Assembly (NCBI GenBank): GCA_027314685.1
Contig: DAHVAI010000154.1
Span: 1-18,426 of the forward strand
Length of the DNA: 18,426 nt
Reading direction: 5' to 3'
From: Nitrososphaerota archaeon
Lineage (GTDB): Archaea; Thermoproteota; Nitrososphaeria; Nitrososphaerales; CADDZS01
Made by a program: the position numbers and the translations under genes
Notes under the pieces: generated by a model
Seen by the model: the letters and a program-made list of their open reading frames with translations, nothing else
Database searches by the model: none
Told to the model about the DNA's origin: nothing
Part shown: in pieces, positions 1-6,192 of the stretch
Numbering within the stretch: position 1 is the stretch's first letter
Layout of the letters: every line of letters starts with the position of its first letter

Positions 1-180
1 GGCAAAATCTTCAGCCGTGATAAAGAATTTTTTACAACGCAGCTGCTTTCAAATCCAATTGAAGATGACCAAGGTAATGGGAGCACATCCATCGATAATC
101 GTGCCGCCTTTCAAAACAGTAAGACTTTTCATATATATTCCAGAATTGCTTTTTATGAAAGCAGAAATCAAAGCAACTGA
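1..180 (+). other. Open frame at left edge, possible 3' end of an upstream gene
   Basis: Frame 1 is open from the first base of the window to a TGA at 178-180, about 59 codons without a start inside the window. If it is a gene, its end overlaps the CDGSH gene start at 155 by 26 nt. I recognise no family in the translation, and an open stretch of this length can occur by chance. A TATA-like tatata at 132-137, which would serve the next gene, lies inside it. Treat this as a possibility only. Confidence 0.2.
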
Positions 181-328
181 AAACGGCCCATATCTAGTAT
201 TGATCGATGGAAATGTCTCAACTGCTCTGTGCAGGTGCGGCCAATCGTCGAACAAGCCTTACTGCGATGGCACGCACAAGAAGGTCAACTTCAAAGCTAA
301 TGCGGCAGAAGTTAACCTGACTCAATAG
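155..328 (+). CDS. CDGSH iron-sulfur domain protein
   Basis: A 57-residue protein made almost entirely of one CDGSH domain, the mitoNEET-type fold that binds a 2Fe-2S cluster with three Cys and one His. The ligands are visible as C26, C28, C37 and H41 in CRCGQSSNKPYCDGTH, matching C-x-C-x2-S-x3-P-x-C-D-G-T-H. Such proteins are thought to act in electron transfer or in Fe-S/redox sensing; the partner cannot be read from the sequence. I chose ATG 155 because the domain starts here with the usual short N-terminal strand. A longer in-frame start at 17 would add 46 unrelated residues across the TATA-like box at 132-137. The nearness of that box suggests a very short leader or none. A strong hairpin follows the stop codon. 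Confidence 0.85.
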   Translation: MKAEIKATENGPYLVLIDGNVSTALCRCGQSSNKPYCDGTHKKVNFKANAAEVNLTQ

Positions 329-334
329 GCACCC

Positions 335-355
335 AGCTCTCCTCTTCGGAGAGCT
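335..355 (+). terminator. Hairpin after the CDGSH gene
   Basis: A perfect 8-bp stem, AGCTCTCC (335-342) with GGAGAGCT (348-355), encloses the loop TCTTC and is followed by ttgtgcttttc. It starts 7 bp after the CDGSH stop codon. Archaeal termination depends mainly on T-runs, so this may be an RNA 3'-end stabiliser as much as a terminator. It is also an argument against starting the next gene at 355. Confidence 0.5.
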
Positions 356-417
356 TGTGCTTTTCACGCAACATCTATATCCGTAACTACGAGAGAGCAT
401 CATCGAGCCTGACATTT

Positions 418-714
418 TTGGCATCCGAGATTGTCACAATTCTTGGCCCGATCACAATCGTTGTCATACTAGCTGCGATATACCTTGCATCCCCCAGATT
501 TGGTCCGCATTACACTTCCCGTCTCACATGTCCAAAGTGCGGAAAGACGTTTGATTACGAGTGGCTACCGGGAGGATCGTTCTCGGCAATAAGATTGGGA
601 ACCAAGAGGTACATGCGCTGCCAGCTGTGCGGGAAATGGGCGCTTTTTGAGATGCTCAAAACATTGGTTCCGCCAGAGCAAGGCGACGAAAGCGAACCAT
701 CTGAAGAAAATTGA
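418..714 (+). CDS. Membrane-anchored double zinc-ribbon protein
   Basis: A protein of about 98 residues with one N-terminal hydrophobic helix (roughly residues 5-25, rich in I/V/A/L) and a soluble domain with two CxxC pairs, CPKCGK and CQLCGK, spaced as one four-Cys zinc ribbon. The acidic tail ends in EPSEEN. This is a small membrane-tethered zinc-ribbon protein of unknown function. The start is uncertain: no ATG is available. TTG 418 puts the membrane helix directly at the N-terminus, whereas TTG 355 would start at the base of the preceding hairpin and add 21 residues with no clear character. The gene lies 18 nt before the Nudix gene and looks like the first member of a run of small genes. 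Confidence 0.7.
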   Translation: MASEIVTILGPITIVVILAAIYLASPRFGPHYTSRLTCPKCGKTFDYEWLPGGSFSAIRLGTKRYMRCQLCGKWALFEMLKTLVPPEQGDESEPSEEN

Positions 715-732
715 AGATCTGATGTTATCCAA

Positions 733-1173
733 ATGAGTCAAGTTTTCCCTGAGCCCACCGTCGGCGCGCTTGTTAAGAGAGAAGATGGTCGCGTTCTCCT
801 ATGCGAGTCGCACAAGTGGCCTGGATACTATACAGTTCCCGGAGGACACGTCGAGCTTGGAGAGACCTGTGAGCAAGCCCTCCTCCGCGAAATCAAGGAA
901 GAAGTTGGACTGGACATCAAAGTTGTTGATCTAGTTTCGATTCAAGAAGTGATCTATCCTCACGAATTTCATAGAAAAGCACACTTTATCTTCTTTGACT
1001 ATTTGTGCAGTGCCGATGGCGACCAGCAGGTCAAGGTCGATGAGAAAGAAATCCAGAGGACAATTTGGATTCCTCCTAGAGACGCTCTAAACATAAACAT
1101 CGATAGATACCTGAGACATTTTCTGACAAGGCTCATGGACAAGTCAGTCCCATTCAGCGTGACGTGGAAGTGA
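733..1173 (+). CDS. Nudix hydrolase
   Basis: A 146-residue Nudix-fold protein. The Nudix box G-x5-E-x7-R-E-U-x-E-E-x-G-U is complete at residues 38-60, from GHVELGE through REIKEEVGL, so the metal-binding and catalytic glutamates are present and the enzyme should be active. Nudix enzymes cleave nucleoside diphosphates linked to another group; the substrate cannot be assigned here. The start TVGALVKREDGRVLLCES is the usual first strand of the fold. The stop at 1173 is 4 nt before the ATG of the VOC gene, which supports co-transcription. Housekeeping or detoxifying hydrolysis of a damaged nucleotide is a reasonable but unproven role. Confidence 0.9.
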   Translation: MSQVFPEPTVGALVKREDGRVLLCESHKWPGYYTVPGGHVELGETCEQALLREIKEEVGLDIKVVDLVSIQEVIYPHEFHRKAHFIFFDYLCSADGDQQVKVDEKEIQRTIWIPPRDALNINIDRYLRHFLTRLMDKSVPFSVTWK

Positions 1174-1177
1174 ACCC

Positions 1178-1561
1178 ATGCCTAAATTCACCTACACGGG
1201 CATCATGGTTTCAAACATTGAAAGATCCATAAAATTCTACACAAAGGAGCTTGGGATGAAACTACTATTCAAAACCAAGATCAAGGAGACCGGTGGACAG
1301 ATTGCGTGGCTCAGGTCTCCGGGATCCAAGCAAACTCTAGAACTAAACTGGTATCCCAAAGCCTACAAGTTTGGCGGTCAATCGGGACTGGACCATCTCT
1401 GTTTTGAGGTAGCAGACGCGTACAAGTTCTCAGACAAGCTCACAAACAAGTACAAGTTTCCGATCAAGCCATTTGTCGAGGGTAACTGGGTGCTTTCATA
1501 CTTCAAAGACCCCGACGGAAACTGGATCGAGCTTGGACATCGCAGGAGGAAGTCCTCTTGA
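1178..1561 (+). CDS. VOC / glyoxalase-fold protein
   Basis: A 127-residue protein with the two beta-alpha-beta-beta-beta modules of the vicinal oxygen chelate fold. The first runs from TGIMVSNIERSIKFYTKELGM, the second from GLDHLCFEV to DPDGNWIELG. Aligned without gaps to E. coli GloA, three of the four metal ligands are present (E55, H73, E118), but the N-terminal His is replaced by Tyr6. It is therefore glyoxalase I-like in shape, but a true lactoylglutathione lyase activity is doubtful. Dioxygenase, epimerase or binding roles are also known in this superfamily. Its stop codon TGA overlaps the TTG start of the next gene (TTGA), implying translational coupling. Confidence 0.85.
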   Translation: MPKFTYTGIMVSNIERSIKFYTKELGMKLLFKTKIKETGGQIAWLRSPGSKQTLELNWYPKAYKFGGQSGLDHLCFEVADAYKFSDKLTNKYKFPIKPFVEGNWVLSYFKDPDGNWIELGHRRRKSS

Positions 1562-1950
1562 GTAGTGAAGAGATACTTTCGCTCCCCGACCCGCAGTTCA
1601 AGGCGCGGATAGTTCAATTGATTCTCTCAAAGCAGACCGAGACCGCGGTTGAGCTTGTCAGCAAGCGATACAAGGTGAGGACTCCAAGGCTCGGCGTCGG
1701 TCCGACCAAAGGAAAGAAAATAGCACTCGCGGTGTATTCAGTTCAGGCAAACTCGATTCTATTCAGCGATCAAGAACACTACTTTGACCCGTTTGTCATC
1801 CTCCACGAAATGTATCACTGCATAAGATCCGCTTCTGGCTCGCATCGGGGAACAGAGAAGAACGCAGACAGGTTTGCTCTAGATTACATCGCGGCTTTCA
1901 AGATGCAGTTTGCTGGCGCGTTCGATTTGCAGATCTCCAAAGTGGATTAG
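1558..1950 (+). CDS. Small HExxH metallopeptidase-like protein (ImmA/IrrE-like)
   Basis: A 130-residue protein with a zinc-protease motif, HEMYH at residues 83-87, followed by E100 in EKNADRFALDYI. This spacing and the E-x2-A-D-x-F-A pattern resemble the ImmA/IrrE (M78) group, in which the downstream acidic residue completes the zinc site. Family membership is inferred from these motifs only. ImmA/IrrE proteins cleave repressors, but no repressor partner is adjacent. The start is TTG 1558, which overlaps the VOC stop as TTGA; no ATG is available upstream. The product ends at TAG 1948-1950, and the next small membrane gene continues in the same frame one codon later. Confidence 0.7.
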   Translation: MSSEEILSLPDPQFKARIVQLILSKQTETAVELVSKRYKVRTPRLGVGPTKGKKIALAVYSVQANSILFSDQEHYFDPFVILHEMYHCIRSASGSHRGTEKNADRFALDYIAAFKMQFAGAFDLQISKVD

Positions 1951-1953
1951 CTC

Positions 1954-2109
1954 TTGGACATCATCGCATTGGTTGCTGTGATCGCAATCAGCGTCTTTGT
2001 CATTGCGGAGGTGCTAGTCTCTTATCAAAAGTTCCAATTGAAGAAGCAGTTTCTGGAAGAAATGGACGAAAAGAGCCAAGATGGAAAAGATACTGCAGAA
2101 TTGCAATAA
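1954..2109 (+). CDS. 51-residue single-pass membrane protein
   Basis: An open frame starting at TTG 1954, three bases after the preceding stop and in the same frame as it, and ending at TAA 2107-2109. It encodes an N-terminal hydrophobic helix (about residues 3-24, DIIALVAVIAISVFVIAEVL) followed by a charged, probably coiled cytoplasmic tail with QLKKQFLEEMDEKSQDGK. The hydrophobic-then-charged pattern is typical of real small membrane proteins and unlikely by chance. I recognise no family. Its position suggests it works with, or tethers, the HExxH protein encoded just upstream. Confidence 0.6.
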   Translation: MDIIALVAVIAISVFVIAEVLVSYQKFQLKKQFLEEMDEKSQDGKDTAELQ

Positions 2110-2111
2110 TT

Positions 2112-2118
2112 CTTAAAC
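2112..2118 (+). promoter_or_regulatory. Possible TATA box for the Nre gene
   Basis: The TTAAA core at 2113-2117 lies about 27 bp before the TTG at 2144, which fits a leaderless or near-leaderless archaeal transcript. It overlaps or follows the stop codon of the small membrane gene. It supports the TTG start but is a weak consensus match. Confidence 0.35.
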
Positions 2119-2143
2119 AGACAATCTCTCATAATGATCTGCT

Positions 2144-3448
2144 TTGTCCTCGCTATCTTGGTACAAACCAAGGGCCTTTGAGAATAATTCAAACTGGCGC
2201 TCCAAGATAATAATCGAAAGACCATCCGCCGAGATGTGTCTAGCTTGCAGAGGCGCCAAGCTTCTATGCGGTAAGCCCAAGTGTCCCATAATAACAAAGG
2301 CGGAAGGATTTGCAAGACACGCGCCAGAGCTTTACAACTCCGAGCTAGTCCAAGGTTCATCCCCGCCGGGAGTTTTCGTGGGAAGGTTTGGGTATCCGAA
2401 GGTATTCATCGGGCCGATGGTCCCAGCGATCCACGGGGACACTGAATTTCTCGACACGCCGGAGATGTGGAAAGGAAAGACTATCGAGGAGATCGTAGAC
2501 TATCGATACAGTTTGATTCGAGGGTGCGTGAGGGCAGACATCCATGACGCGACGCATGGTTCAAGGTTGATACAAGATCTCCAAGAAATTGCAATGTCAG
2601 CGAAGCCAGCGGATTCAGAATTGCTACTTTCAAAAAAACCTGTTAATCGTATCTCTTTCAGCGAGAACAGTCAGCCGTTTGGTCCCAGCGCTCCGATGAG
2701 AGAGTTCAAGCCAAGCGGAAACATCTCGGTGGACCAGAGGATCGAAAAGGCGTACTACGACAAAGACCTGAAGGCCTCGGACGCTGTGTTTTACCTGTAC
2801 AGAAAAGGAGTATTGTTCTCCAAACTGGAAAAATCCTTCTCCGTAGGAATGTTTGGAGAGAGACAGAAAAGAAAGCTTGTACCAACACGCTGGAGCATAA
2901 CTGCCGTTGACAGCAACCTATCGCTGCGGCTGATAGATGAGATAAAGGATTACGAAACAATTGACAATTATCGCGTTTTTGCTTACACAAACCTAGACAA
3001 CGTCTACGTTGGCATACTCATTCCTGAAAAATGGAAATACGAATGGATAGAGGCGTGGCACTCTGGAACCGCTTGGAATCGTTTTGGTTCAGAGCCTGAA
3101 ATGATAGGCGACTTTGAAGGATACTATGGAAGGAAGACCTACGCAAAGCCCGGCGGGTGCTATTACTCAACTAGGTTTGCCGTCTCAGAATACCTTTCGA
3201 GGGAGCGAAGACAGGCGGGCGCGATCATGCTTCGAGAGATACATCCTGGATACATCCTCCCCGTCGGCGTCTGGAACGTCAGGGAGAGCATTCGAAGTCT
3301 CATGTCGGGCAGCTACAGAAGTTTCGACTCTTTCGGTAAAGCGCTGGATTTTGCATGCTCGAACTTTATGATATCAAAATCGCACTGGATCCGCAATTCA
3401 GAGCTCATAAGGCGGGAGCTCGAGCAAAGAAAAATAAGCGATTACTGA
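2144..3448 (+). CDS. nreA: Archaeal Nre-type DNA repair protein with PCNA-binding tail
   Basis: A 434-residue protein matching the archaeal Nre family (DUF650 followed by DUF651). An N-terminal zinc-finger-like motif, C-x2-C-x6-C-x4-C, is formed by C32, C35, C42 and C47 in CLACRGAKLLCGKPKCP. It is followed by the family hallmark region PPGVFVGRFGYPKVFIGPM. The last seven residues, QRKISDY (428-434), fit the PIP box Q-x2-I-x2-aromatic that binds the PCNA sliding clamp, as known for Nre proteins, which act in DNA damage repair. The biochemical reaction is not established. TTG 2144 fits the TATA-like box at 2113-2117. ATG 2234 is an alternative that would start just before the zinc motif and lose 30 residues. 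The gene stands alone, followed by the exporter promoter. Confidence 0.85.
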   Translation: MSSLSWYKPRAFENNSNWRSKIIIERPSAEMCLACRGAKLLCGKPKCPIITKAEGFARHAPELYNSELVQGSSPPGVFVGRFGYPKVFIGPMVPAIHGDTEFLDTPEMWKGKTIEEIVDYRYSLIRGCVRADIHDATHGSRLIQDLQEIAMSAKPADSELLLSKKPVNRISFSENSQPFGPSAPMREFKPSGNISVDQRIEKAYYDKDLKASDAVFYLYRKGVLFSKLEKSFSVGMFGERQKRKLVPTRWSITAVDSNLSLRLIDEIKDYETIDNYRVFAYTNLDNVYVGILIPEKWKYEWIEAWHSGTAWNRFGSEPEMIGDFEGYYGRKTYAKPGGCYYSTRFAVSEYLSRERRQAGAIMLREIHPGYILPVGVWNVRESIRSLMSGSYRSFDSFGKALDFACSNFMISKSHWIRNSELIRRELEQRKISDY

Positions 3449-3480
3449 ATTCAAATAATTGAAACTCTAATCATTTAAGC

Positions 3481-3490
3481 CTTAAATAAT
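3481..3490 (+). promoter_or_regulatory. TATA box of the exporter-marR operon
   Basis: The sequence cttaaataat, preceded by the purine-rich aagc of a possible BRE, is centred about 26 bp upstream of the TTG at 3513. This is the expected distance to a transcription start at the start codon itself, so the mRNA is probably leaderless. Confidence 0.65.
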
Positions 3491-3495
3491 TTCAG

Positions 3496-3511
3496 AAACT
3501 AGTTTTCTAGT
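3496..3511. promoter_or_regulatory. Candidate operator dyad between TATA box and start
   Basis: Two overlapping inverted repeats fill the space between the TATA box and the start codon: the 10-bp palindrome AAACTAGTTT (3496-3505) and ACTAG-TTTT-CTAGT (3498-3511). A repressor bound here would block RNA polymerase. The MarR-family protein encoded in the same operon is the natural candidate, but this is inference from position. Confidence 0.4.
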
Positions 3512-3512
3512 A

Positions 3513-5006
3513 TTGCCGGCCTACAAGTACACCGTCTTATCCAACACAACCATAGGCACGATGATGGGAGCTCTTGACAGCTCCATCGTTCTCATCGCGC
3601 TTCCCACCATACTGAAGAAACTTCCCGGAACCGGCGCCGACGAGGGATTGTGGATTATCATGGGGTACATGCTCATCACGTCAACCTTTGTTCTGAACTT
3701 TGGAAGGATCGGCGACATGTTTGGCAGGGCAAGGACATACAACATCGGGTTTGCCGTGTTCACCATAGGTTCCTTCCTTTGCAGCCTTTCGCAGACTGGT
3801 TTGCAGCTCATAATATTCAGACTGCTCCAGGCATTTGGATCAGCTTTGCTCTGGGCAAACAGCGGGGCTCTGATAACCGACGCCTTTCCCTTGAACGAGA
3901 GGGGAAGGGCACTCGGGCTAAACCAAGCTTCGCTTGTCTCGGGTCAGGTTGTGGGACTGGTCTTGGGTGGAATTTTGACAGCGACCCTCGGATGGCGCTC
4001 AATTTTCTGGGTAAACGTACCCATAGGAATCTTCGCAACCGTTTGGGCGCACTACAAGCTCCGCGAGATAACTGCGCTAAAGAAAAAGCAAAAGCTGGAC
4101 ATTTGGGGCAACCTCACTTTTGCTGGGGGCCTATCCATCTTGCTCTTGGGAGTGACGCTAGGCGCGCTGGAGTCTTGGAGTCCTCTCCACTTTGCAATGA
4201 TTGGCATCGGAGGAATACTAATGGTTGCTTTCACCTTTATCGAGACAAGAGTCTCGGAGCCGATGTTTGACCTCTCTTTGTTCAAGCTCAAGGTGTTCTC
4301 TGCAGGCAACCTTGCCGGAATGCTCTCAGGACTAGCGAGAGGCGCATTCACGTTCATGATGTCCTTCTATCTTCAGGGCGTACTTGGAGATAGCGCGCTA
4401 ACCGCGGGTATTCTCATCATTCCTCTTTCAATTTCAGTTGCCATCGTAGGACCACTGTCCGGTATACTTTCAGACAAGTATGGCTCGTTCTATTTTGCGA
4501 CGGCGGGCCTCACTGTTACAGGATTTGCATTCCTGATAATGCACCAGATACCCGCCGAGATAAGCTACGCCCTCTTAGTTGTTCCTATGGTGCTGATGGG
4601 AACTGGATGGGGTCTGTTCGGCTCGCCTATCCGCAGCGAAACATTGAGCTCCGTTCCCGCCGCTAGAAGAGGAGTGGGCAATTCAGTGACGATGACCACG
4701 ATGAACGTCGGTTGGCTGGTCAGTCTTGCAGTAAGCATTCTGATAATCTCTTCCAGTGTTTCACATAGTCTCGTGCTGAGTGTTTTTGGAGGCGGGACGA
4801 TTGCTGCGAGTTCAGCTTCAACCCAAATAACGAATATTACGAGCTTCATGAATGGACTGCACAATGTCTATGCTCTTTCGGCAGTTCTTGCCTTCATCGC
4901 GGTCATACCTCTACTCCTCGGGTTCAGAGGCATCAGGTCTCGTGAGGACAGAGCTAAAAAGGAAATGATCCCTGATTCATCAGCTGCAACGGCGGACGCG
5001 GTGTAA
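3513..5006 (+). CDS. MFS multidrug exporter, DHA2 (EmrB/QacA) family
   Basis: A 497-residue transporter with about 14 hydrophobic segments by eye, the size and topology of the 14-helix DHA2 proton-drug antiporters. Signatures are motif D1 in helix 1 (LDSSIVLIALPTI, with D22), motif A in the first cytoplasmic loop (GRIGDMFGRAR, 64-74) and the motif C region of helix 5 (about 142-171), which ends in GWRSIFWVNVPIG. It should export hydrophobic or cationic compounds using the proton gradient; the substrate is unknown. The start is TTG 3513, placed about 26 bp after a TATA box. The MarR-type gene begins 3 nt after the stop codon, so exporter and regulator form one operon, the usual arrangement for inducible drug efflux. 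Confidence 0.92.
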   Translation: MPAYKYTVLSNTTIGTMMGALDSSIVLIALPTILKKLPGTGADEGLWIIMGYMLITSTFVLNFGRIGDMFGRARTYNIGFAVFTIGSFLCSLSQTGLQLIIFRLLQAFGSALLWANSGALITDAFPLNERGRALGLNQASLVSGQVVGLVLGGILTATLGWRSIFWVNVPIGIFATVWAHYKLREITALKKKQKLDIWGNLTFAGGLSILLLGVTLGALESWSPLHFAMIGIGGILMVAFTFIETRVSEPMFDLSLFKLKVFSAGNLAGMLSGLARGAFTFMMSFYLQGVLGDSALTAGILIIPLSISVAIVGPLSGILSDKYGSFYFATAGLTVTGFAFLIMHQIPAEISYALLVVPMVLMGTGWGLFGSPIRSETLSSVPAARRGVGNSVTMTTMNVGWLVSLAVSILIISSSVSHSLVLSVFGGGTIAASSASTQITNITSFMNGLHNVYALSAVLAFIAVIPLLLGFRGIRSREDRAKKEMIPDSSAATADAV

Positions 5007-5009
5007 CAT

Positions 5010-5456
5010 TTGAACAAGAACTCCCAACGAAAGGACAGCATTGAGATTAACGCTTGGCGAAAGATCGGCAGCACCTATAGAACCCTGTATTCCTACATAA
5101 ATTCAGATTTGAGGCCGTACGGACTCACCCCTCCACAGTATACGGTAATGCGCATCATTGGGACCTCGCAAAAGGGGACGATGATGAGCGACATTGGGAA
5201 CAACATGGTGGTGACCTTCGCTAATGTAACGACGATAGTGGATAATCTAGAGAAAATGAGTTACGTGAAGAGAGTCAGAGATCCCTCAGATAGGCGCCGC
5301 ATTATTGTTGAACTAACTGCTCAAGGAAAGAATATCTTCAGGAAAATTCATGAAAAACACAGCAAGGTAATCGAGGACATCATGCGCGCGCTGAGCGAGC
5401 AGGATTTGAAGAACTTGATCGAATACCTCGAGAAGCTCAAGAATAGCGTAGCATAA
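5010..5456 (+). CDS. MarR-family transcriptional regulator
   Basis: A 148-residue MarR-type winged-helix protein. The N-terminal dimerisation helix is followed by LTPPQYTVMRIIG (39-51), the recognition helix region MSDIGNNMVVTFANVTTIVDNLEKMSYV (59-86) and the beta-wing VRDPSDRRRIIVELTAQG (89-106), where DRR is the family hallmark. The C-terminal helices complete the dimer interface. MarR proteins are dimers that bind palindromic DNA and are released by small ligands. Placed 3 nt after the exporter, it most likely controls its own operon, and the dyad at 3496-3511 is a candidate site. The start is TTG 5010; no ATG lies upstream of the fold. Confidence 0.9.
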   Translation: MNKNSQRKDSIEINAWRKIGSTYRTLYSYINSDLRPYGLTPPQYTVMRIIGTSQKGTMMSDIGNNMVVTFANVTTIVDNLEKMSYVKRVRDPSDRRRIIVELTAQGKNIFRKIHEKHSKVIEDIMRALSEQDLKNLIEYLEKLKNSVA

Positions 5457-5457
5457 G

Positions 5458-5465
5458 AAAAAAAA
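5458..5465 (-). terminator. T-run terminator for the small basic zinc protein
   Basis: Eight consecutive A on the plus strand give T8 on the minus strand, 56 nt beyond the stop codon of the minus-strand gene at 5521. Oligo-T tracts are the core of archaeal terminators. Confidence 0.45.
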
Positions 5466-5474
5466 TTGACAGGT

Positions 5475-5493
5475 TTGGGTATTCTTAACCCAA
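5475..5493. terminator. Hairpin between convergent genes
   Basis: TTGGGT (5475-5480) and ACCCAA (5488-5493) form a 6-bp stem with a 7-base loop. It sits between the ends of the convergent MarR gene and the small zinc-protein gene and could protect either 3' end. The same arms recur at 17873-17902. Confidence 0.35.
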
Positions 5494-5520
5494 GACCAGA
5501 TCATTCAACAGTGCAGAAGT

Positions 5521-5733
5521 TTACCTTCGGCGAGATTTTGAGCGTTTTACACTCTTACGTGCTACTTTAGGTTTCGCCTTTTTCTGAGAGACGTAGCACT
5601 TGCGCGGCGTGTGGCGTTTTTTCTCGTTGTGCCTGTAGACAAGATAGGTGTAATTCTTCCCGCTCTTTCCTTTGATTACAAATTTATACGGTTTCCACGC
5701 CTTCTTACCGCATTTTGGGCATGTCGTTACCAT
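5521..5733 (-). CDS. Small, highly basic zinc-binding protein
   Basis: A 70-residue protein beginning TTCPKCGKKAWKPYKF. C5 and C8 form one zinc knuckle half; H35, H41 and C46 are candidates for the other ligands. The last 25 residues are almost all Lys, Arg and Ser, ending KRSKSRRR, which suggests nucleic-acid or ribosome binding. I do not recognise a named family, and it is not a match to L44e or other ribosomal zinc proteins that I know. The ATG at 5731-5733 lies shortly after a minus-strand TATA-like catttaaaac (5759-5768), consistent with a very short leader. The gene stands alone, divergent from the helicase. Confidence 0.75.
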   Translation of the reverse strand: MVTTCPKCGKKAWKPYKFVIKGKSGKNYTYLVYRHNEKKRHTPRKCYVSQKKAKPKVARKSVKRSKSRRR

Positions 5734-5758
5734 TTTAGGGCAACATGCGCATTAGGGG

Positions 5759-5768
5759 GTTTTAAATG
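5759..5768 (-). promoter_or_regulatory. TATA box of the small basic zinc protein gene
   Basis: Read on the minus strand, catttaaaac is centred about 31 bp upstream of the ATG at 5733, giving a predicted leader of roughly five bases. Confidence 0.45.
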
Positions 5769-6192
5769 TATGGTTTGGCTCGCGAGCTAGCGCGTCTTTT
5801 TGTTAGTGTTTGTTCGATAAGAAATATCGCTCGTGCGCCTAAATAAATCTCAAATAACCAAAGAGCTTCTCTTTTCGCCTAAATTTCCCGCTTCTTCCGA
5901 TAGATTCGTTCGTTTATGCGGGCTGGCTCCATCTTCAAACCTTAAATAATCGGTCGTGCAGACAATGCACAGTTACTAAATTAGAGCCGCTGTTTACAAA
6001 AAGACAGACCGATATGACGATTTTTTGAACGCTCAGAAATTGAAAGCGCATTAATCGTAGGTTTGGTTTGCCTCATTCAGAGGCTCCCAGCAGAGAAGAA
6101 CCAGATCGAAACGAGGAATAACGAACGAGCGCTTCGGCTGAGGTGCAGTTTTGCACTCTATTCTTCAATGGAATTTAGGCTAAAAAACCAAA
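5769..6192 (+). other. Gene-free stretch: tandem TATA-like boxes and structured helicase leader
   Basis: No credible coding frame. On the plus strand it holds TATA-like sequences at about 5839-5848 and 5941-5950, with the 9-mer cgcctaaat repeated at 5836-5844 and 5876-5884. Inverted repeats are ATCGGTC/GACCGAT (5949-5955 with 6007-6013), GTGCA/TGCAC (5956-5970), GCCTC/GAGGC (6070-6084) and a second GTGCA/TGCAC (6143-6156). A T6 run is at 6021-6026. If the 5941 box is used, the helicase mRNA has a leader of about 220 nt, unusually long beside the leaderless genes here. A separate small RNA ending at the T6 run is also possible. Confidence 0.5.
5941..5950 (+). promoter_or_regulatory. TATA box, probable helicase promoter
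   Basis: The sequence cttaaataat is identical to the exporter TATA box at 3481-3490. It predicts transcription starting near 5970-5976, at the end of the first GTGCA/TGCAC dyad. Confidence 0.5.

Noticed and set aside
1558..2109. TAG readthrough (for example pyrrolysine) joining the HExxH protein to the membrane segment
   Set aside because: TAG is also the ordinary stop codon of other genes here (CDGSH gene, tyrA, aroK, ilvE), and a TTG start lies three bases after the TAG, so two separate genes are simpler.
3650..4270. 206-codon open frame within the exporter gene, same strand
   Set aside because: It is an alternate frame of a clear MFS transporter and shows no protein-like pattern.
5769..6192. 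tRNA, RNase P RNA or SRP RNA in the helicase upstream region
   Set aside because: No TTCGA-type T-arm, acceptor pairing or conserved core sequences of these RNAs could be seen.
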